A DNA stretch of 64,000 nucleotides from Enterococcus sp. 9E7_DIV0242 (GCF_002140975.2 NZ_CP147247.1:496001-560000); one strand, 5' to 3'. Counted from the stretch's first letter, positions 27,122 through 36,568 are shown. Notes: generated by a model not told the origin, from the sequence alone. A program made the numbers and translations.

Positions 27122-29113
27122 CTATTCTACAACTGTTTGACCAATAGTTTCGTTTGCCTTCACAGACTGACCAGCTTTTGTCAGATCATAAGAAGAAACA
27201 ATATCTTGATTTGTAAATACAACGATCAAATCAGATTTCTTTCCTGCTTTTTCTAATGCAGACAAATCGATTGTTGCAATTTTATCTCCGGCTTTCACTG
27301 TCTGACCTTCAGATACGTGTAAGGCGAAAGGCTCACCCTTCAATTCAACAGTATCTAATCCCATGTGCAACAACACTTCGATGCCAGAATCAGTCAAGAT
27401 GCCCATTGCATGTTTTGTTGGGAAAATATTTGTGATCTTACCGGCGACAGGAGTAAACACTTCTCCGTTTGTCGGAAGTACTGCAAATCCGTCACCCATC
27501 ATTTTTGCTGAGAAAACATCATCACTCACTTCGCTGATAGGAACAACTTTTCCATCAGCAACAGCATAAAGATCATTTGAACCACCTGCAACTGTTGCTG
27601 ATGGAGCTACAGCTTGCACTTCAGACTTTTTTGCTACTTCACCTGTTGGTGCACCTGTCAGACCACCTGAATTATGCAGCTTTGTCATTTCATCAGCAAC
27701 GAATTGTACTTCTGTTCCAACAATTACCTGAATGTTTTTATCATCAATGACTTTCACGCCAGGTACACCTGTCGCTTTGATTTTAGCTTGGTCCACAGTA
27801 TTTGTATCCTTCACTGTCAAACGTAAACGAGTCGTACAGTTATCAATAGAAGTAACATTTCCTTGTGCGCCTAGGCCTTCATAAATTCTACGAGCTAATG
27901 AAGCAAATTTGTTGTCCCCTTCAGCAACATCTGGCGTTTCTTCTCCATCTCCTTCTTCACGTCCTGGTGTCATCAAGTTGAATTTTTTGATGACAAACAG
28001 GAATGTGAAATAATAGATAACTGCCATAACTAATCCAAGTAATAACAACATATATGGCTGATTTGCAATCGGAACTCTTAAGCTAAGTACAAAATCAATT
28101 AATCCCGCGCTAAAATTAAATCCTGCAGTCCATTGAAATGTTGCAGCGATAAACATAGAAATACCTGTCAAAATTGCATGAACGACATAAAGTGGCCAAG
28201 CAACAAACATAAACGCAAATTCTAAAGGCTCAGTTACACCTGTAAAGAATGATGCAAATCCTGCCGCCATCATCAATGAAGCTGTTGCCTTTTTCTTTTC
28301 AGGGCGAGCACATTGGTAAATAGCCAGAGCACCAGCTGGCAAACCAAACATCATTACTGGGAAAAACCCAGCTTGATACATACCTGTTATTCCCTTTACT
28401 CCTTCACTTGCCCAGAATTTACCAATATCATCAATTCCTGCAATATTAAACCAAAACACATTATTTAGCGCATGATGGAGACCCGTTGGAATCAATAAGC
28501 GATTAAACAGACCGTATAATCCTGCTCCGATAGCCCCCATACCTGAAATAGATTCCCCAAACGAAACTAAACCTGTGTAGACAGGAGGCCAAACGAAAAT
28601 CAAACCTGCTGAAAGTAGTAACATTGCTGCAGCTGTAACAATTGGAACCAAACGTTTACCACTAAAAAAGGATAACGCCATCGGTAATTTTACACTACTA
28701 AACCGATTATACATGGCTGCCGCAACTAGACCTGCTAAAATTCCTATAAAAACATTTTTATTATTTATAGCAGAAAAAGCAATATTTACATCATCTTCAG
28801 CAATACCTTGAAACATTGCTACTGATGCTGAATTTACAAGTGTCATAGGAACTAAAAACGCAACTAAACCACTCAAAGCTGCTGAGCCATCCTTGTCTTT
28901 AGACATTCCTAATGCTAACCCTACAGCGAATAAAATTCCTAAGTTATCCAAAATTGTACTTCCAGCTTTAATAAGAAAAGCTGCTAAAATATTATTGCCT
29001 CCCCATCCACTCGGATCTATCCAATAACCAATTCCCATAAATAGTGCTGCAACTGGTAAAGTTGCGACTGGAAGCATTAGAGAGCGACCCATTCTTTGCA
29101 TGTATTCTTTCAT
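27122..29113 (-). CDS. PTS permease EIICBA, glucose/N-acetylglucosamine family
   Basis: A 663-residue fused phosphotransferase permease. Order: EIIC membrane domain (residues 1 to about 380, with SFFTGVTEPLEFAF matching the GITEP motif), EIIB with phosphorylated Cys in NCTTRLRLTV (about residue 427), and EIIA with active His in EVLLHMGLDTVEL (about residue 590). It imports and phosphorylates a hexose or amino sugar. Members include PtsG and NagE; the sugar cannot be fixed from sequence. ATG 29113 sits nine bases after AAGGAG. It lies 17 bp downstream of a BglG/LicT-type antiterminator, which probably controls it. Confidence 0.9.
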   Translation of the reverse strand: MKEYMQRMGRSLMLPVATLPVAALFMGIGYWIDPSGWGGNNILAAFLIKAGSTILDNLGILFAVGLALGMSKDKDGSAALSGLVAFLVPMTLVNSASVAMFQGIAEDDVNIAFSAINNKNVFIGILAGLVAAAMYNRFSSVKLPMALSFFSGKRLVPIVTAAAMLLLSAGLIFVWPPVYTGLVSFGESISGMGAIGAGLYGLFNRLLIPTGLHHALNNVFWFNIAGIDDIGKFWASEGVKGITGMYQAGFFPVMMFGLPAGALAIYQCARPEKKKATASLMMAAGFASFFTGVTEPLEFAFMFVAWPLYVVHAILTGISMFIAATFQWTAGFNFSAGLIDFVLSLRVPIANQPYMLLLLGLVMAVIYYFTFLFVIKKFNLMTPGREEGDGEETPDVAEGDNKFASLARRIYEGLGAQGNVTSIDNCTTRLRLTVKDTNTVDQAKIKATGVPGVKVIDDKNIQVIVGTEVQFVADEMTKLHNSGGLTGAPTGEVAKKSEVQAVAPSATVAGGSNDLYAVADGKVVPISEVSDDVFSAKMMGDGFAVLPTNGEVFTPVAGKITNIFPTKHAMGILTDSGIEVLLHMGLDTVELKGEPFALHVSEGQTVKAGDKIATIDLSALEKAGKKSDLIVVFTNQDIVSSYDLTKAGQSVKANETIGQTVVE

Positions 29114-29130
29114 AATACACAACTCCTTCG

Positions 29131-29970
29131 TTATTTGTTTTTGATCATACGTAACCGCTCAATGTGAATGGCTAGATAGCCCAGTTCTTCACTCGGCACT
29201 TGATAATGAAAATTCTTCATCAGCAATACCTGGATTTTCTTAGCGATTTCATAACTTTCAGCATATTTTTTTCGAACAACATCTAGGATATCATCATCCA
29301 GTACCGCGTAATGATTTTGCTCGAAGCGATGGATGAACAGACGTAAATGATTTGCTAAACGAGAATAGCTTAAGCTCATCTGTTCAGAATAAACATCAAT
29401 ATCCAGTTCTTTTTCAATCAATCGTATAATTTCAGAAACAATCGTAACCTCGCGGATACTCTTACTGTTATCTGTTCGTCCACCACGAGCACTGTGGATA
29501 TGGATAGCGATATACCCCGCTTCATCATAGCTAAATGGCAACCCCAATGTCTGAGTCAGATAATCAACCGCCCATTGTGCTATCGCAAACTCCTCACTAT
29601 AAAGAATCTCGATTTCATGCAATAGCTTATTACGAACGATGATATTATTCTGAATATTCTCAGCAGCAAATGCAATGTGATCGCTTAGGCCAACATTGAT
29701 ATGGGCATTCAATTTTTCACCAAGAGTCGTCTCAGCATACTTAATGATTTCCTCTGTTGCGAAAAAATATTTTTCATCGATTTGTGATAACAGGACTTGA
29801 AGCTTTTTCAATCCTTCCGGCTCCATCACAAAAATCCGTTCAACCTGCTGTGCGTGCAGCAAGTCATTCTTCTTTTTGTTAAAACCGACACCCTTACCGA
29901 CTGCAACTTTTTCCTGTCCTTCGTCAAGAACAAGCACTGCGTTTTGATTCAATACTTTTTTTATTTTCAT
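29131..29970 (-). CDS. BglG/LicT-family transcription antiterminator
   Basis: A 279-residue regulator with an N-terminal CAT RNA-binding domain (MKIKKVLNQNAVLVLDEGQEKVAVGKGVGF) and two PRD domains carrying the regulatory histidines (GLSDHIAFA, HIHSARGG, LRLFIHRFEQ, YLAIHIERL). Such proteins bind a RAT hairpin and prevent termination when the cognate sugar is present, with activity set by PTS phosphorylation. ATG 29970 is spaced correctly from AGAGG; the ATG at 29976 is too close. It is the first gene of a two-gene unit with the PTS permease. Confidence 0.93.
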   Translation of the reverse strand: MKIKKVLNQNAVLVLDEGQEKVAVGKGVGFNKKKNDLLHAQQVERIFVMEPEGLKKLQVLLSQIDEKYFFATEEIIKYAETTLGEKLNAHINVGLSDHIAFAAENIQNNIIVRNKLLHEIEILYSEEFAIAQWAVDYLTQTLGLPFSYDEAGYIAIHIHSARGGRTDNSKSIREVTIVSEIIRLIEKELDIDVYSEQMSLSYSRLANHLRLFIHRFEQNHYAVLDDDILDVVRKKYAESYEIAKKIQVLLMKNFHYQVPSEELGYLAIHIERLRMIKNK

Positions 29971-30002
29971 AAACATTCCTCTTCTGCAGAAGTGTTTGCT
30001 TT

Positions 30003-30047
30003 GTTTTCATCCTGACTATAGACGCAAAAAAAGCATAGAACAATCCC
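30003..30047 (-). promoter_or_regulatory. candidate RAT antiterminator site
   Basis: On the minus strand GGGATTGTTCTATG...CTATAGTCAGGATGAAAAC resembles the LicT/SacY RAT pattern GGATTGTTAC...GCAGGCAAAAC. It lies about 33 bp before the antiterminator gene, where such leaders usually sit. A downstream terminator overlapping it is not clear. Confidence 0.5.
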
Positions 30048-30341
30048 ATATAATAGTATGAACAAGCCATCCCTATACGAAATTCTTCCATGCCTAGTAT
30101 TATCCAGTCACATGAAAACATATTTACAATGTGTTAACATCCACAAGTTTACAAATTTCTTAATAATTTGTCAACCTTTTTAGAGTTATTCTTTATAAAT
30201 TATTTTTTGATTCCTAAAATACGGCGTTTTCTGTGCATTAATACAGCTCTTTTCCTCATCTGTGAAAGAGATTCTCATTTACAAAATGGTAAAAAGAAGG
30301 TATCATAAACGATAGCTAAGGATAAAGGAGTCGAGAAGACA

Positions 30342-30680
30342 ATGAGCGAAGAACAAAAATGGTCTGCTGAGGAAATTGAAGGGATCAAAGAAGAGATTTT
30401 AACAGCGCTTGAAACAGTAATTGACCCTGAATTAGGTATTGATATTGTAAATTTAGGCTTGATTTATGAGATAGAATTTGAAGAAACCGGTGATACAGTC
30501 ATCAAAATGACTTTGACAACAATGGGTTGCCCTTTGGCAGACATCCTGACAGAACAAATCCATCAGGCTGTAGCAGATATTCCGGAAGTTAAAAACGTGG
30601 AAGTGAAGCTTGTTTGGTACCCAGCATGGACAACCGATAAAATGTCTCGTTACGCACGGATTGCATTGGGTATCCGTTAA
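30342..30680 (+). CDS. SufT-like MIP18/DUF59 iron-sulfur cluster assembly factor
   Basis: A 112-residue DUF59 protein. The family core VIDPELGIDIVNLGLIYEI and the conserved Cys in TTMGCPLAD are present. Such proteins help maturation of iron-sulfur proteins. A good AAGGAG site precedes the ATG. The last 19 codons lie inside the left attachment repeat of the integrated element, so the element supplies an almost identical 3' end and leaves the protein intact. The original chromosomal end with its terminator is now at 49465-49596. Confidence 0.92.
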   Translation: MSEEQKWSAEEIEGIKEEILTALETVIDPELGIDIVNLGLIYEIEFEETGDTVIKMTLTTMGCPLADILTEQIHQAVADIPEVKNVEVKLVWYPAWTTDKMSRYARIALGIR

Positions 30681-30682
30681 GA
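30622..30682. repeat. attL: left copy of 61-bp direct repeat
   Basis: This segment and 49465-49525 are identical at 60 of 61 positions (C at 30674 versus T at 49517, a silent site). It begins CAGCATGGACAACCG and ends CGTTAAGA, covering the final codons and stop of the SufT-like gene. This is the pattern left by a tyrosine integrase using a gene 3' end. Confidence 0.95.
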
Positions 30683-30753
30683 GCGCTACAACAGCATTTA
30701 CAGCAGTTTTCCAACAGTGAAAATCAGTAATTCCCAGTAAAATAAATAGTGTT

Positions 30754-30771
30754 TATCAGTAGTCCAACAGA
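30754..30771. promoter_or_regulatory. candidate integrase arm-type site (left)
   Basis: TATCAGTAGTCCAACAGA recurs at the other end of the element as TATCTGTAGTCCACAGA (49357-49373). Further CCAACAG-like words lie at about 30706 and 30792. Repeated words near both ends fit arm sites of a tyrosine integrase. Confidence 0.45.
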
Positions 30772-30858
30772 TACCATAAAACCTCTTGGACAACAGATAA
30801 ACTGAACAGCCTTCTATGCCGTTATTTGTAGTTATAACAGTATAGGAGGCTTTTTATT

Positions 30859-31848
30859 ATGGCTGAAAAAATTGCATTATTAGAACTCTTGCCAGAGTTT
30901 ACCTTCACTGACAAAGCAAGAGGACTCTCTGCTGGAACCATTGCTAAGCATAAAAAAGTATTGTCAGTGTTTTTCAAATTTATTAACAGTAATCATCAGG
31001 TCATGTACTTAAATGAGGTGAAACTGTTTCACGTCAGAAGTTTTGTTGTTGATCAGCTAGAATCTGGATTAACTGAGAGCTATGTAAATACCTTTATCAG
31101 ATCAATCAGAGCTTTCTTTGTTTTCTGTGAGAATGAGGGCTATATTGACCACACTGAAAATCCGTGCACCAGACTCAAATGGCTGAAGGAACAGAAGAAA
31201 GTTATTAAAGCATACTCTGATACAGATGTTAAGAAGATGTTGAAATATGTCTATGATCAAACCAGAGTACACCAGAAGAACAACAAAGGACTTGCCAGCA
31301 GATACTTTGCTGAAAGAGACAGGTTCATTTTAATGACTTTGGCTGATACTGGTTTAAGAGTATCAGAGCTGTGTAATCTGACTGATGCTACTTTCAATGA
31401 ATCAGGGATAACTGTGGTTAGAGGTAAAGGAAAAAAGGATAGATTTATGTATACTAGTGCTATTCTGATGAAACAGAAAATGAAGTATGACAGGATAAAG
31501 AAACAGTATTTTGAAGCAAAACCTACTATTAAATGTCAGGACTATGTATTCTTGACAAAGGACGGGAACAGAATCACTGTGGATATGGTGCAGAGATCCA
31601 TTAAAAAGATTGGAAAATTAGCTGGCATTGATGAAACTGTTAGGTGCAGCCCTCACACCTTCAGGCATTACTTTACTCAGGCTCAAATTGCAAACGGCGC
31701 AAGTATCTATACCTTGCAGAAGCTTCTAGGACACTCTTCTGTCAAAACCACTGAGATATACCTAGCTTCTTTACAGAATCATATTATTTTAGATGAAGGA
31801 AAGGACACCAGCCCCCTCATGAACATTGGCAGCAGATATACAACATAA
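30859..31848 (+). CDS. int: tyrosine recombinase/integrase
   Basis: A 329-residue phage-type integrase. An N-terminal SAM-like core-binding domain (residues about 10-100) is followed by the catalytic domain with Arg167 (DTGLRVSELC), the HxxR pair His266/Arg269 (PHTFRHYF), LLGHSS, and nucleophile Tyr301. It should insert and excise the surrounding element at the SufT-like gene. It lies 176 bp inside attL, points away from it, and has an AGGAGG site nine bases before ATG. No excisionase was recognised. Confidence 0.94.
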   Translation: MAEKIALLELLPEFTFTDKARGLSAGTIAKHKKVLSVFFKFINSNHQVMYLNEVKLFHVRSFVVDQLESGLTESYVNTFIRSIRAFFVFCENEGYIDHTENPCTRLKWLKEQKKVIKAYSDTDVKKMLKYVYDQTRVHQKNNKGLASRYFAERDRFILMTLADTGLRVSELCNLTDATFNESGITVVRGKGKKDRFMYTSAILMKQKMKYDRIKKQYFEAKPTIKCQDYVFLTKDGNRITVDMVQRSIKKIGKLAGIDETVRCSPHTFRHYFTQAQIANGASIYTLQKLLGHSSVKTTEIYLASLQNHIILDEGKDTSPLMNIGSRYTT

Positions 31849-32000
31849 AATGGAGATAGAAAAAAATGTAGCTAGAATAAAAAATATATTTGTTATGTTT
31901 TAACAAAAAGAAGCGTTCTTTTGACCATCATTACTGTTCTAATTTATTAAAAATGACTAAAGCGTGTTATTTAAAAGAAAAAAAACACTATATATAAGTT

Positions 32001-32026
32001 GATAGAAACCAAAATTTCTGTATACT
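32001..32026 (+). promoter_or_regulatory. promoter of first toxin-like module
   Basis: TTGATA (31999-32004) and TATACT (32021-32026) are separated by 16 bp and lie about 55 bp before the first 27-residue ORF. Confidence 0.6.
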
Positions 32027-32083
32027 TGTTAATATAAGTTGAAAAGGGCTAATACTCCAGCAGAGATTGGAGGTTGAATGCCC

Positions 32084-32167
32084 ATGGATCTATACCAATC
32101 AGCAATGTTTATTATTGCTCTGTGTAAATTCAGTTTGGAGCTCTACGACCGCTTTAAGACGAAATAA
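32084..32167 (+). CDS. Fst/Hol_Tox-like small hydrophobic peptide, copy 1
   Basis: A 27-residue peptide starting MDLYQSAMFIIALCK and ending in the charged tail YDRFKTK. One hydrophobic helix plus a basic tail is typical of the Fst/holin-like type I toxins of firmicutes. A second, divergent copy with identical spacing lies at 32838. TTGGAGG lies upstream; an ATG two codons earlier (32078) is possible. ATAAGTTGA (32034) upstream pairs with TCAACTTAT (32237) downstream, as in toxin mRNAs with long-range 5'-3' pairing. Function is inferred; the antisense RNA has not been located. Confidence 0.65.
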   Translation: MDLYQSAMFIIALCKFSLELYDRFKTK

Positions 32168-32249
32168 AAAGACTCTCATCCACTACCGCCAAGTAGAAAA
32201 AATGGATAAGAGGCAAATAAAGCTGCTGAGCCTAGCTCAACTTATTCTA

Positions 32250-32275
32250 ACCAGTGTTCGTAGCACTGGTTTTTT
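32250..32275. terminator. terminator of toxin-like module 1
   Basis: ACCAGTG pairs with CACTGGT around seven bases, followed by T. The corresponding hairpin occurs after the second copy. Confidence 0.8.
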
Positions 32276-32405
32276 ACTGTTTTAAAATACACTGACATTC
32301 ATACTATTTATTAATACAATTTTGTAACTATTCATACACTTTTAATGCATTGATAAATCTGTATATATTTATACTAAGATACTGCATTGTAAAAGTCAAT
32401 CAATT

Positions 32406-32603
32406 TAGCTAATTTTTTAGCTTACGAATTAGCTAATATTTTCACTGTCATTTTAACTTACATTTTAAATAAATACAAGTAGATTCCATAAGTTATATAG
32501 GTTTTACTTTTTAATCAATTTGCAGAAGTTAAAAAAAGCAATTTTTAGACAGCATTTCTGTAAGCTAATTTGTTCGCTAATCTTTAACTAATTTTGACAG
32601 TTA
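32406..32603. repeat. AT-rich direct repeat pair between toxin-like modules
   Basis: AGCTAATTT..T.GCT..CG/AATTAGCTAAT-type sequence at 32406-32450 recurs in degenerate form at 32572-32603 (AAGCTAATTTGTTCGCTAAT). The TTAGCTAA words are partly palindromic and could be protein-binding sites. The surrounding 32280-32750 holds no gene that I can support. Confidence 0.4.
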
Positions 32604-32837
32604 AATAGACAAAATACAGAGGAAGAAAACAGCCAGAGCAGTTATTCTACTTTGGCTGTTTCATGCTGTATTCAACTGCGTTATTGCTACTGGAACATTC
32701 TGGATTCAAACCGTCTATTAGCCCTCTTTTTGTACAAAGGAGACCCTCTATACTTGTGACATAAAATTTGCTATCATTAACCTTAAGTTGAGCAGTTGAA
32801 TACATGAGACCTCAGTTGTTGTACTGGGGGTGATGTC

Positions 32838-32921
32838 ATGACAGAATACCAAGTAATTACATTGATTTTTGCTGCTTGCACTCTGTTGCTGAAGTGTTAC
32901 GACAGTTTTAAACAAAAGTAA
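32838..32921 (+). CDS. Fst/Hol_Tox-like small hydrophobic peptide, copy 2
   Basis: A 27-residue peptide starting MTEYQVITLIFAACT with tail YDSFKQK. It aligns end to end with copy 1 (YQ near the start, hydrophobic middle, YD-FK-K tail). GGGGGTGATG precedes the ATG. TAAGTTGAGCAGTT (32784-32797) upstream is exactly complementary over 14 bases to AACTGCTCAACTTA (32995-33008) downstream, so the mRNA ends can pair across the ORF. This conserved layout supports a type I toxin-like gene rather than chance. Confidence 0.7.
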   Translation: MTEYQVITLIFAACTLLLKCYDSFKQK

Positions 32922-33014
32922 CAAGCTCTTACCTGCTACCGTAGGAAGTAGAAACAGATAAGAGCCGTATTCTCAGCTGAGCTATCCAGTTAAGAACTGC
33001 TCAACTTATATTAA

Positions 33015-33041
33015 GTCAGTGTTGGTAGCACTGGCTTTTTT
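33015..33041. terminator. terminator of toxin-like module 2
   Basis: GTCAGTG pairs with CACTGGC (one G-T pair) around seven bases, followed by T6. It is homologous to the hairpin at 32250. Confidence 0.8.
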
Positions 33042-33226
33042 ACTGTATTATTAATAGTAATATAATAGTAATATATAGGGATATCCTTATAATAGAACAT
33101 CAATTTAAGAAAGTCAATTAAGGTAGAAATTAATTAACGGTCAAAAAACAGACACTCTTAGCAAAATGACATACTCCAATTGTTTTCCTTCTACTTCTGC
33201 TTTTACTTCTATTACAACTACAACTC

Positions 33227-33972
33227 CTACATATTTTTCCCCAACTTCTTTTTAGTTGTTGCTAATATATCTGGATGCACTAGCTCCAAACTCTTCACAA
33301 CATTTACATGATGTTGGCAGTTAGGATGGAAACACTGCTTACTATCTTTAATCTGTTGAAAAGTTGGCAGTCCTGTTGTTTTACCATGAAGACTAATCAG
33401 AACATGCTCCCATTTTCCACAGTCATCTGTAGCTCCGTGGTGGCTGATCCACGCCAAGTCTTTCCCTTCTGCTGCAGCCAGTTCTCTATTTGTTTGCCAG
33501 TCTACTTCTGCAAGATTACTATTTAATACAGTGTCTACATATCTATCTAACTGCCATTCTCTGCCTAAGCTGTCAACTAATGCAACAAAGCCATTATTTT
33601 GTATCCTGTCTGTCAGTTCCTTTCTACTAAATTGTTGAAGAAGTTGCTTTTTATTCTCTTCATTTCCTCCACTGAAATAGCCAAAGCGTTCTTGAATTAG
33701 TCTGTCAGTATACTCAAATAGATTAATCTTTGCTGTATCTCCTGCCAGAGTCAGTTGTTGCTGAATTTCTGAGATAAACTGCTGAACAAATGAACTACTC
33801 TTAAACTGTAAAGCATGTGTTCCACCAACAGATTGATAAAACGCAACTGATTTCTTCTCAAACTCTTTGGTAAATAGTGTAAATATATCTACTTGTATCT
33901 GTTCATCTAATGTAGTTAGCTGTTGAAATATGAAAGCATGTAGCTCTTCTTGATTTAAAACAGAATGGCACT
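33227..33972 (-). pseudogene. 5'-truncated phage minor capsid (head morphogenesis) gene
   Basis: An open frame of about 249 codons runs without a stop from the transposon end at 33972 to a stop at 33227, with no ATG anywhere. The C-terminal part has the signature of phage minor capsid/SPP1 gp7-type proteins: AWISHHGATDD..GKWEHV, GLPTFQQIKDSKQCFHPNCQHHV. Earlier segments read as a helical phage protein (LTDRIQNNGFVALVDSLGREWQLDRYVDTVL). The 5' end is replaced by the IS30-type unit, and no upstream part was found beyond it. A TTG at 33457 gives an artificial 76-residue ORF. Confidence 0.8.
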
Positions 33973-34097
33973 TGTCAATACTAAGTGCAACATCTTAAAC
34001 AAATCTTAATAACATTCTTAATGGTTTTCATTATACAATTTTGTTCCGCTTTTTTAAACGGTTTGCTTGAAAATGCTTTTCATTGAATAACATTGTT

Positions 34098-35099
34098 TTA
34101 TATTTTAGCGTACTCCAAATGGAATTTATGGTTTGCTGACTTCCATTTGAACAGTTTTCTTGGCCGATTGTTGATTTCATTTGTTGATTGATCGATCTTT
34201 AACTGGGATACTTTATTGAAGTCTGTAGGCTTTGGAAAATACTCTCTTAGTAGTCCATTATGGTATTCGTTTGATCCACGTTCGTGTGGCGCATATGGGT
34301 GCGCATAATATGTTTTAATACCATAGGTATCTTCCATGTGTTTTACATTATGGAAGTTCACGAATTCAATACCACGATCACAGGTAATTGATTTCACACC
34401 TGAGGGATACATTTCAACCAAGCGTTCCATAGCTGCCAACATACAAGCACCGTCTTTTCGAGTCATTTTAATGGCCACATAATGCCGTGATTTACGTTCT
34501 ACGAACGTTGCTAGACAAGTTTCTACACCACGCTTAGAGAGTACTGTATCAGCTTCCCAATGACCAAAATCAGTTCTTAGAATAGTTGCTTCAGGTCGAT
34601 CAGTGACTAAGCGATTCTCATAGAATTGTGGTGATGGAGTTTTCTTCAGTAATCTACCGCTATATTTTCTCCGGTATCTCTTCCCTTTCAGTCGTAGCTT
34701 CTTTATTGGAAACTTGATCAAACCAGAATAAATCCAGTTGTAGATGGTATTTGTAGATACATTGATGCTGCGTACACTGTTTGCTATCTGTTCTGGAGAG
34801 TATTTCTTCTTCAAGTATTTCAAAATAGTTTTTGTATTATGTACAGTTGCTTTTGTAGTTGTTCCACAGTTTCTTTTTCTCATGCGAGCCAAATTACCAG
34901 CACTTGAAGCCTGATAGCGCAATGCTGCCAGGCTGTTTGCTTTTCTCTCTTCGCTGTTTCTCCGGATTTCTCTGGAGATTGTTGATCGATGCCGGTCTAA
35001 ACGTCTTGCTATCTCAGCCTGAGACAAACCTTCGTCTAAGTATGCTTCGATTTTTCCTCGTTCCTCAGCTGTTAAATGTTGATAAGTTGACATGAACAA
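34098..35099 (-). CDS. IS30-family transposase
   Basis: A 333-residue transposase with the N-terminal helix-turn-helix pair (YQHLTAEERGKIEAYLDEG; SQAEIARRLDRHRSTISREI) and the DDE core (TDFGHWEADTV, SITCDRGIEF, YAHPYAPHERGSNEYHNGLLREYFPK, with Glu in the ERGSNE block). It appears full length. TTG 35099 lies seven bases after AGGAG; an ATG two codons later is the alternative start. It should mobilise DNA between the inverted repeats at 33973 and 36991. Confidence 0.93.
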   Translation of the reverse strand: MFMSTYQHLTAEERGKIEAYLDEGLSQAEIARRLDRHRSTISREIRRNSEERKANSLAALRYQASSAGNLARMRKRNCGTTTKATVHNTKTILKYLKKKYSPEQIANSVRSINVSTNTIYNWIYSGLIKFPIKKLRLKGKRYRRKYSGRLLKKTPSPQFYENRLVTDRPEATILRTDFGHWEADTVLSKRGVETCLATFVERKSRHYVAIKMTRKDGACMLAAMERLVEMYPSGVKSITCDRGIEFVNFHNVKHMEDTYGIKTYYAHPYAPHERGSNEYHNGLLREYFPKPTDFNKVSQLKIDQSTNEINNRPRKLFKWKSANHKFHLEYAKI

Positions 35100-35218
35100 T
35101 TACACTCTCCTTTTGTATAGTTTAAATTACTTTGCTGCCGGAATAAAAGGAAGCCTGGTATAACAGACTTCCTTTCCTTTACATGAATAAGAGTCTTACC
35201 AAATAGAGAACTAACAGA

Positions 35219-36544
35219 TTATTTCCTATTTTTCTCATAGGTTTTCAAATTCTTTCCAAATCTATAAACCAAAAACAGTGAACGTAAGTATAAATCAACG
35301 GCTATAGATAGCCAAATTCCTGCAATCCCCATATTCAATACTTTCGAAAGAAGAATAACTCCCACCACTCGGACACCCCACATTCCAAGGGCGGTACTAT
35401 ACAATGGTGCTTTAGTATCCCCCATTCCCTGAAGAGCACCTGTGGTGATTAAACTTATTGCCAACCCTGGCTGAGCGAAAGCATCAATTTTTAAAGCAAT
35501 AATGATTTGTCGAATAGCTTCCTGATCGTCAGTAAATAAAGAAGCGAAGAATGGTGCGCCAAAGAAAAGAATCACACCAAGGGTTGACATGACGATTACC
35601 CCATATCTTACAGATGAGTAAGCATATTCCTTCGTCTGCTTATAGTTCTTAGCACCGATACTGTTTCCAACCAGAGTAGTTGCTGCTGTCGCTAATCCAT
35701 AACCAGGCATGTAAGTAAAGCTTTCAATGTTCCCGGCAATTGAATGGGCAGCGAATGTCTTAGCGCCAATACTGACAATTAAACCAAAATAAACAACCTG
35801 TCCCAGTCGCATAACCAAACGTTCTAATGCAGCTGGAATAGAAATATCGATCAGCGGTTTGAAATTGCTCTTTGAAAATAAGTTAGGTAAATCAATTGGA
35901 CTTTGGGACTGTTGCACCTTTCTGTAAAGCAGTACACAACCAATCACTCGTGATAGAACTGTCCCAATCGCTGTACCCAGTACACCTAGAGCTGGAATTG
36001 GACCAAACCCAAAAATCAAAATGTAATCAATCACGATATTCCCAATATTTACTACAACACTTATTTCCATAGGTGATTTTGTATCACCAGTTGCACGTAG
36101 GATGCTCCCAAAAATAGTCATTAAAGCGATAAACACAGAAGCTCCCCCAACAACCAGAAAAAACTGCATTCCGGAATCTAAGACTTCCGCTGATGCACCC
36201 ATAATCCCTAATAACGGGCGGCCAAACAGGATGGAGATCACACCTAAAAAAAGCCCGATCAAGATGGCCAAGATCACCGATTGGTTGGTAATAGTCTGTG
36301 CTTCTTTTCCCTTGCCGGCACCAATTTTTTGAGCGATCAACGCAGATGTTCCTACTCCTAAAGCAATAAACAACGCTAGATACACGTTTAAAATGGTATT
36401 CGCGACACCAACGGCTGTTACAGCTAATAGTCCGATTTTGGAAATCATAAGAGTATCGATGAAGCCAACAAGTGTTTGAAGAACATTCTCTATAGTTGCT
36501 GGTAATGCTAAGCAAATGATTTTGTTTTCCTTCCATGTATTCAT
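35219..36544 (-). CDS. MATE-family multidrug efflux protein
   Basis: A 441-residue transporter with about twelve membrane helices in two homologous halves (for example GFIDTLMISKIGLLAVTAVGVAN and the second-half GIVSIGAKTFAAHSIAGNI). MATE proteins export organic cations or drugs using ion gradients. ATG 36544 follows AGGTGAT; a GTG three codons upstream is unlikely. It lies 24 bp downstream of a CsoR/FrmR-like repressor and is probably co-transcribed with it, which suggests inducible efflux. Both are within the IS30-type unit. Confidence 0.9.
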   Translation of the reverse strand: MNTWKENKIICLALPATIENVLQTLVGFIDTLMISKIGLLAVTAVGVANTILNVYLALFIALGVGTSALIAQKIGAGKGKEAQTITNQSVILAILIGLFLGVISILFGRPLLGIMGASAEVLDSGMQFFLVVGGASVFIALMTIFGSILRATGDTKSPMEISVVVNIGNIVIDYILIFGFGPIPALGVLGTAIGTVLSRVIGCVLLYRKVQQSQSPIDLPNLFSKSNFKPLIDISIPAALERLVMRLGQVVYFGLIVSIGAKTFAAHSIAGNIESFTYMPGYGLATAATTLVGNSIGAKNYKQTKEYAYSSVRYGVIVMSTLGVILFFGAPFFASLFTDDQEAIRQIIIALKIDAFAQPGLAISLITTGALQGMGDTKAPLYSTALGMWGVRVVGVILLSKVLNMGIAGIWLSIAVDLYLRSLFLVYRFGKNLKTYEKNRK

Positions 36545-36568
36545 ACATATCACCTACTACTTTCCTAA

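Noticed and set aside
32067..32285. 72-codon ORF overlapping the first toxin-like peptide in another frame
   Set aside because: The 27-residue frame has a paralogue with the same layout at 32838; the longer frame has none and runs through the terminator hairpin.
33227..33457. 76-residue protein starting at TTG 33457
   Set aside because: It is only the tail of a longer frame without ATG; it is annotated as part of the truncated capsid gene.
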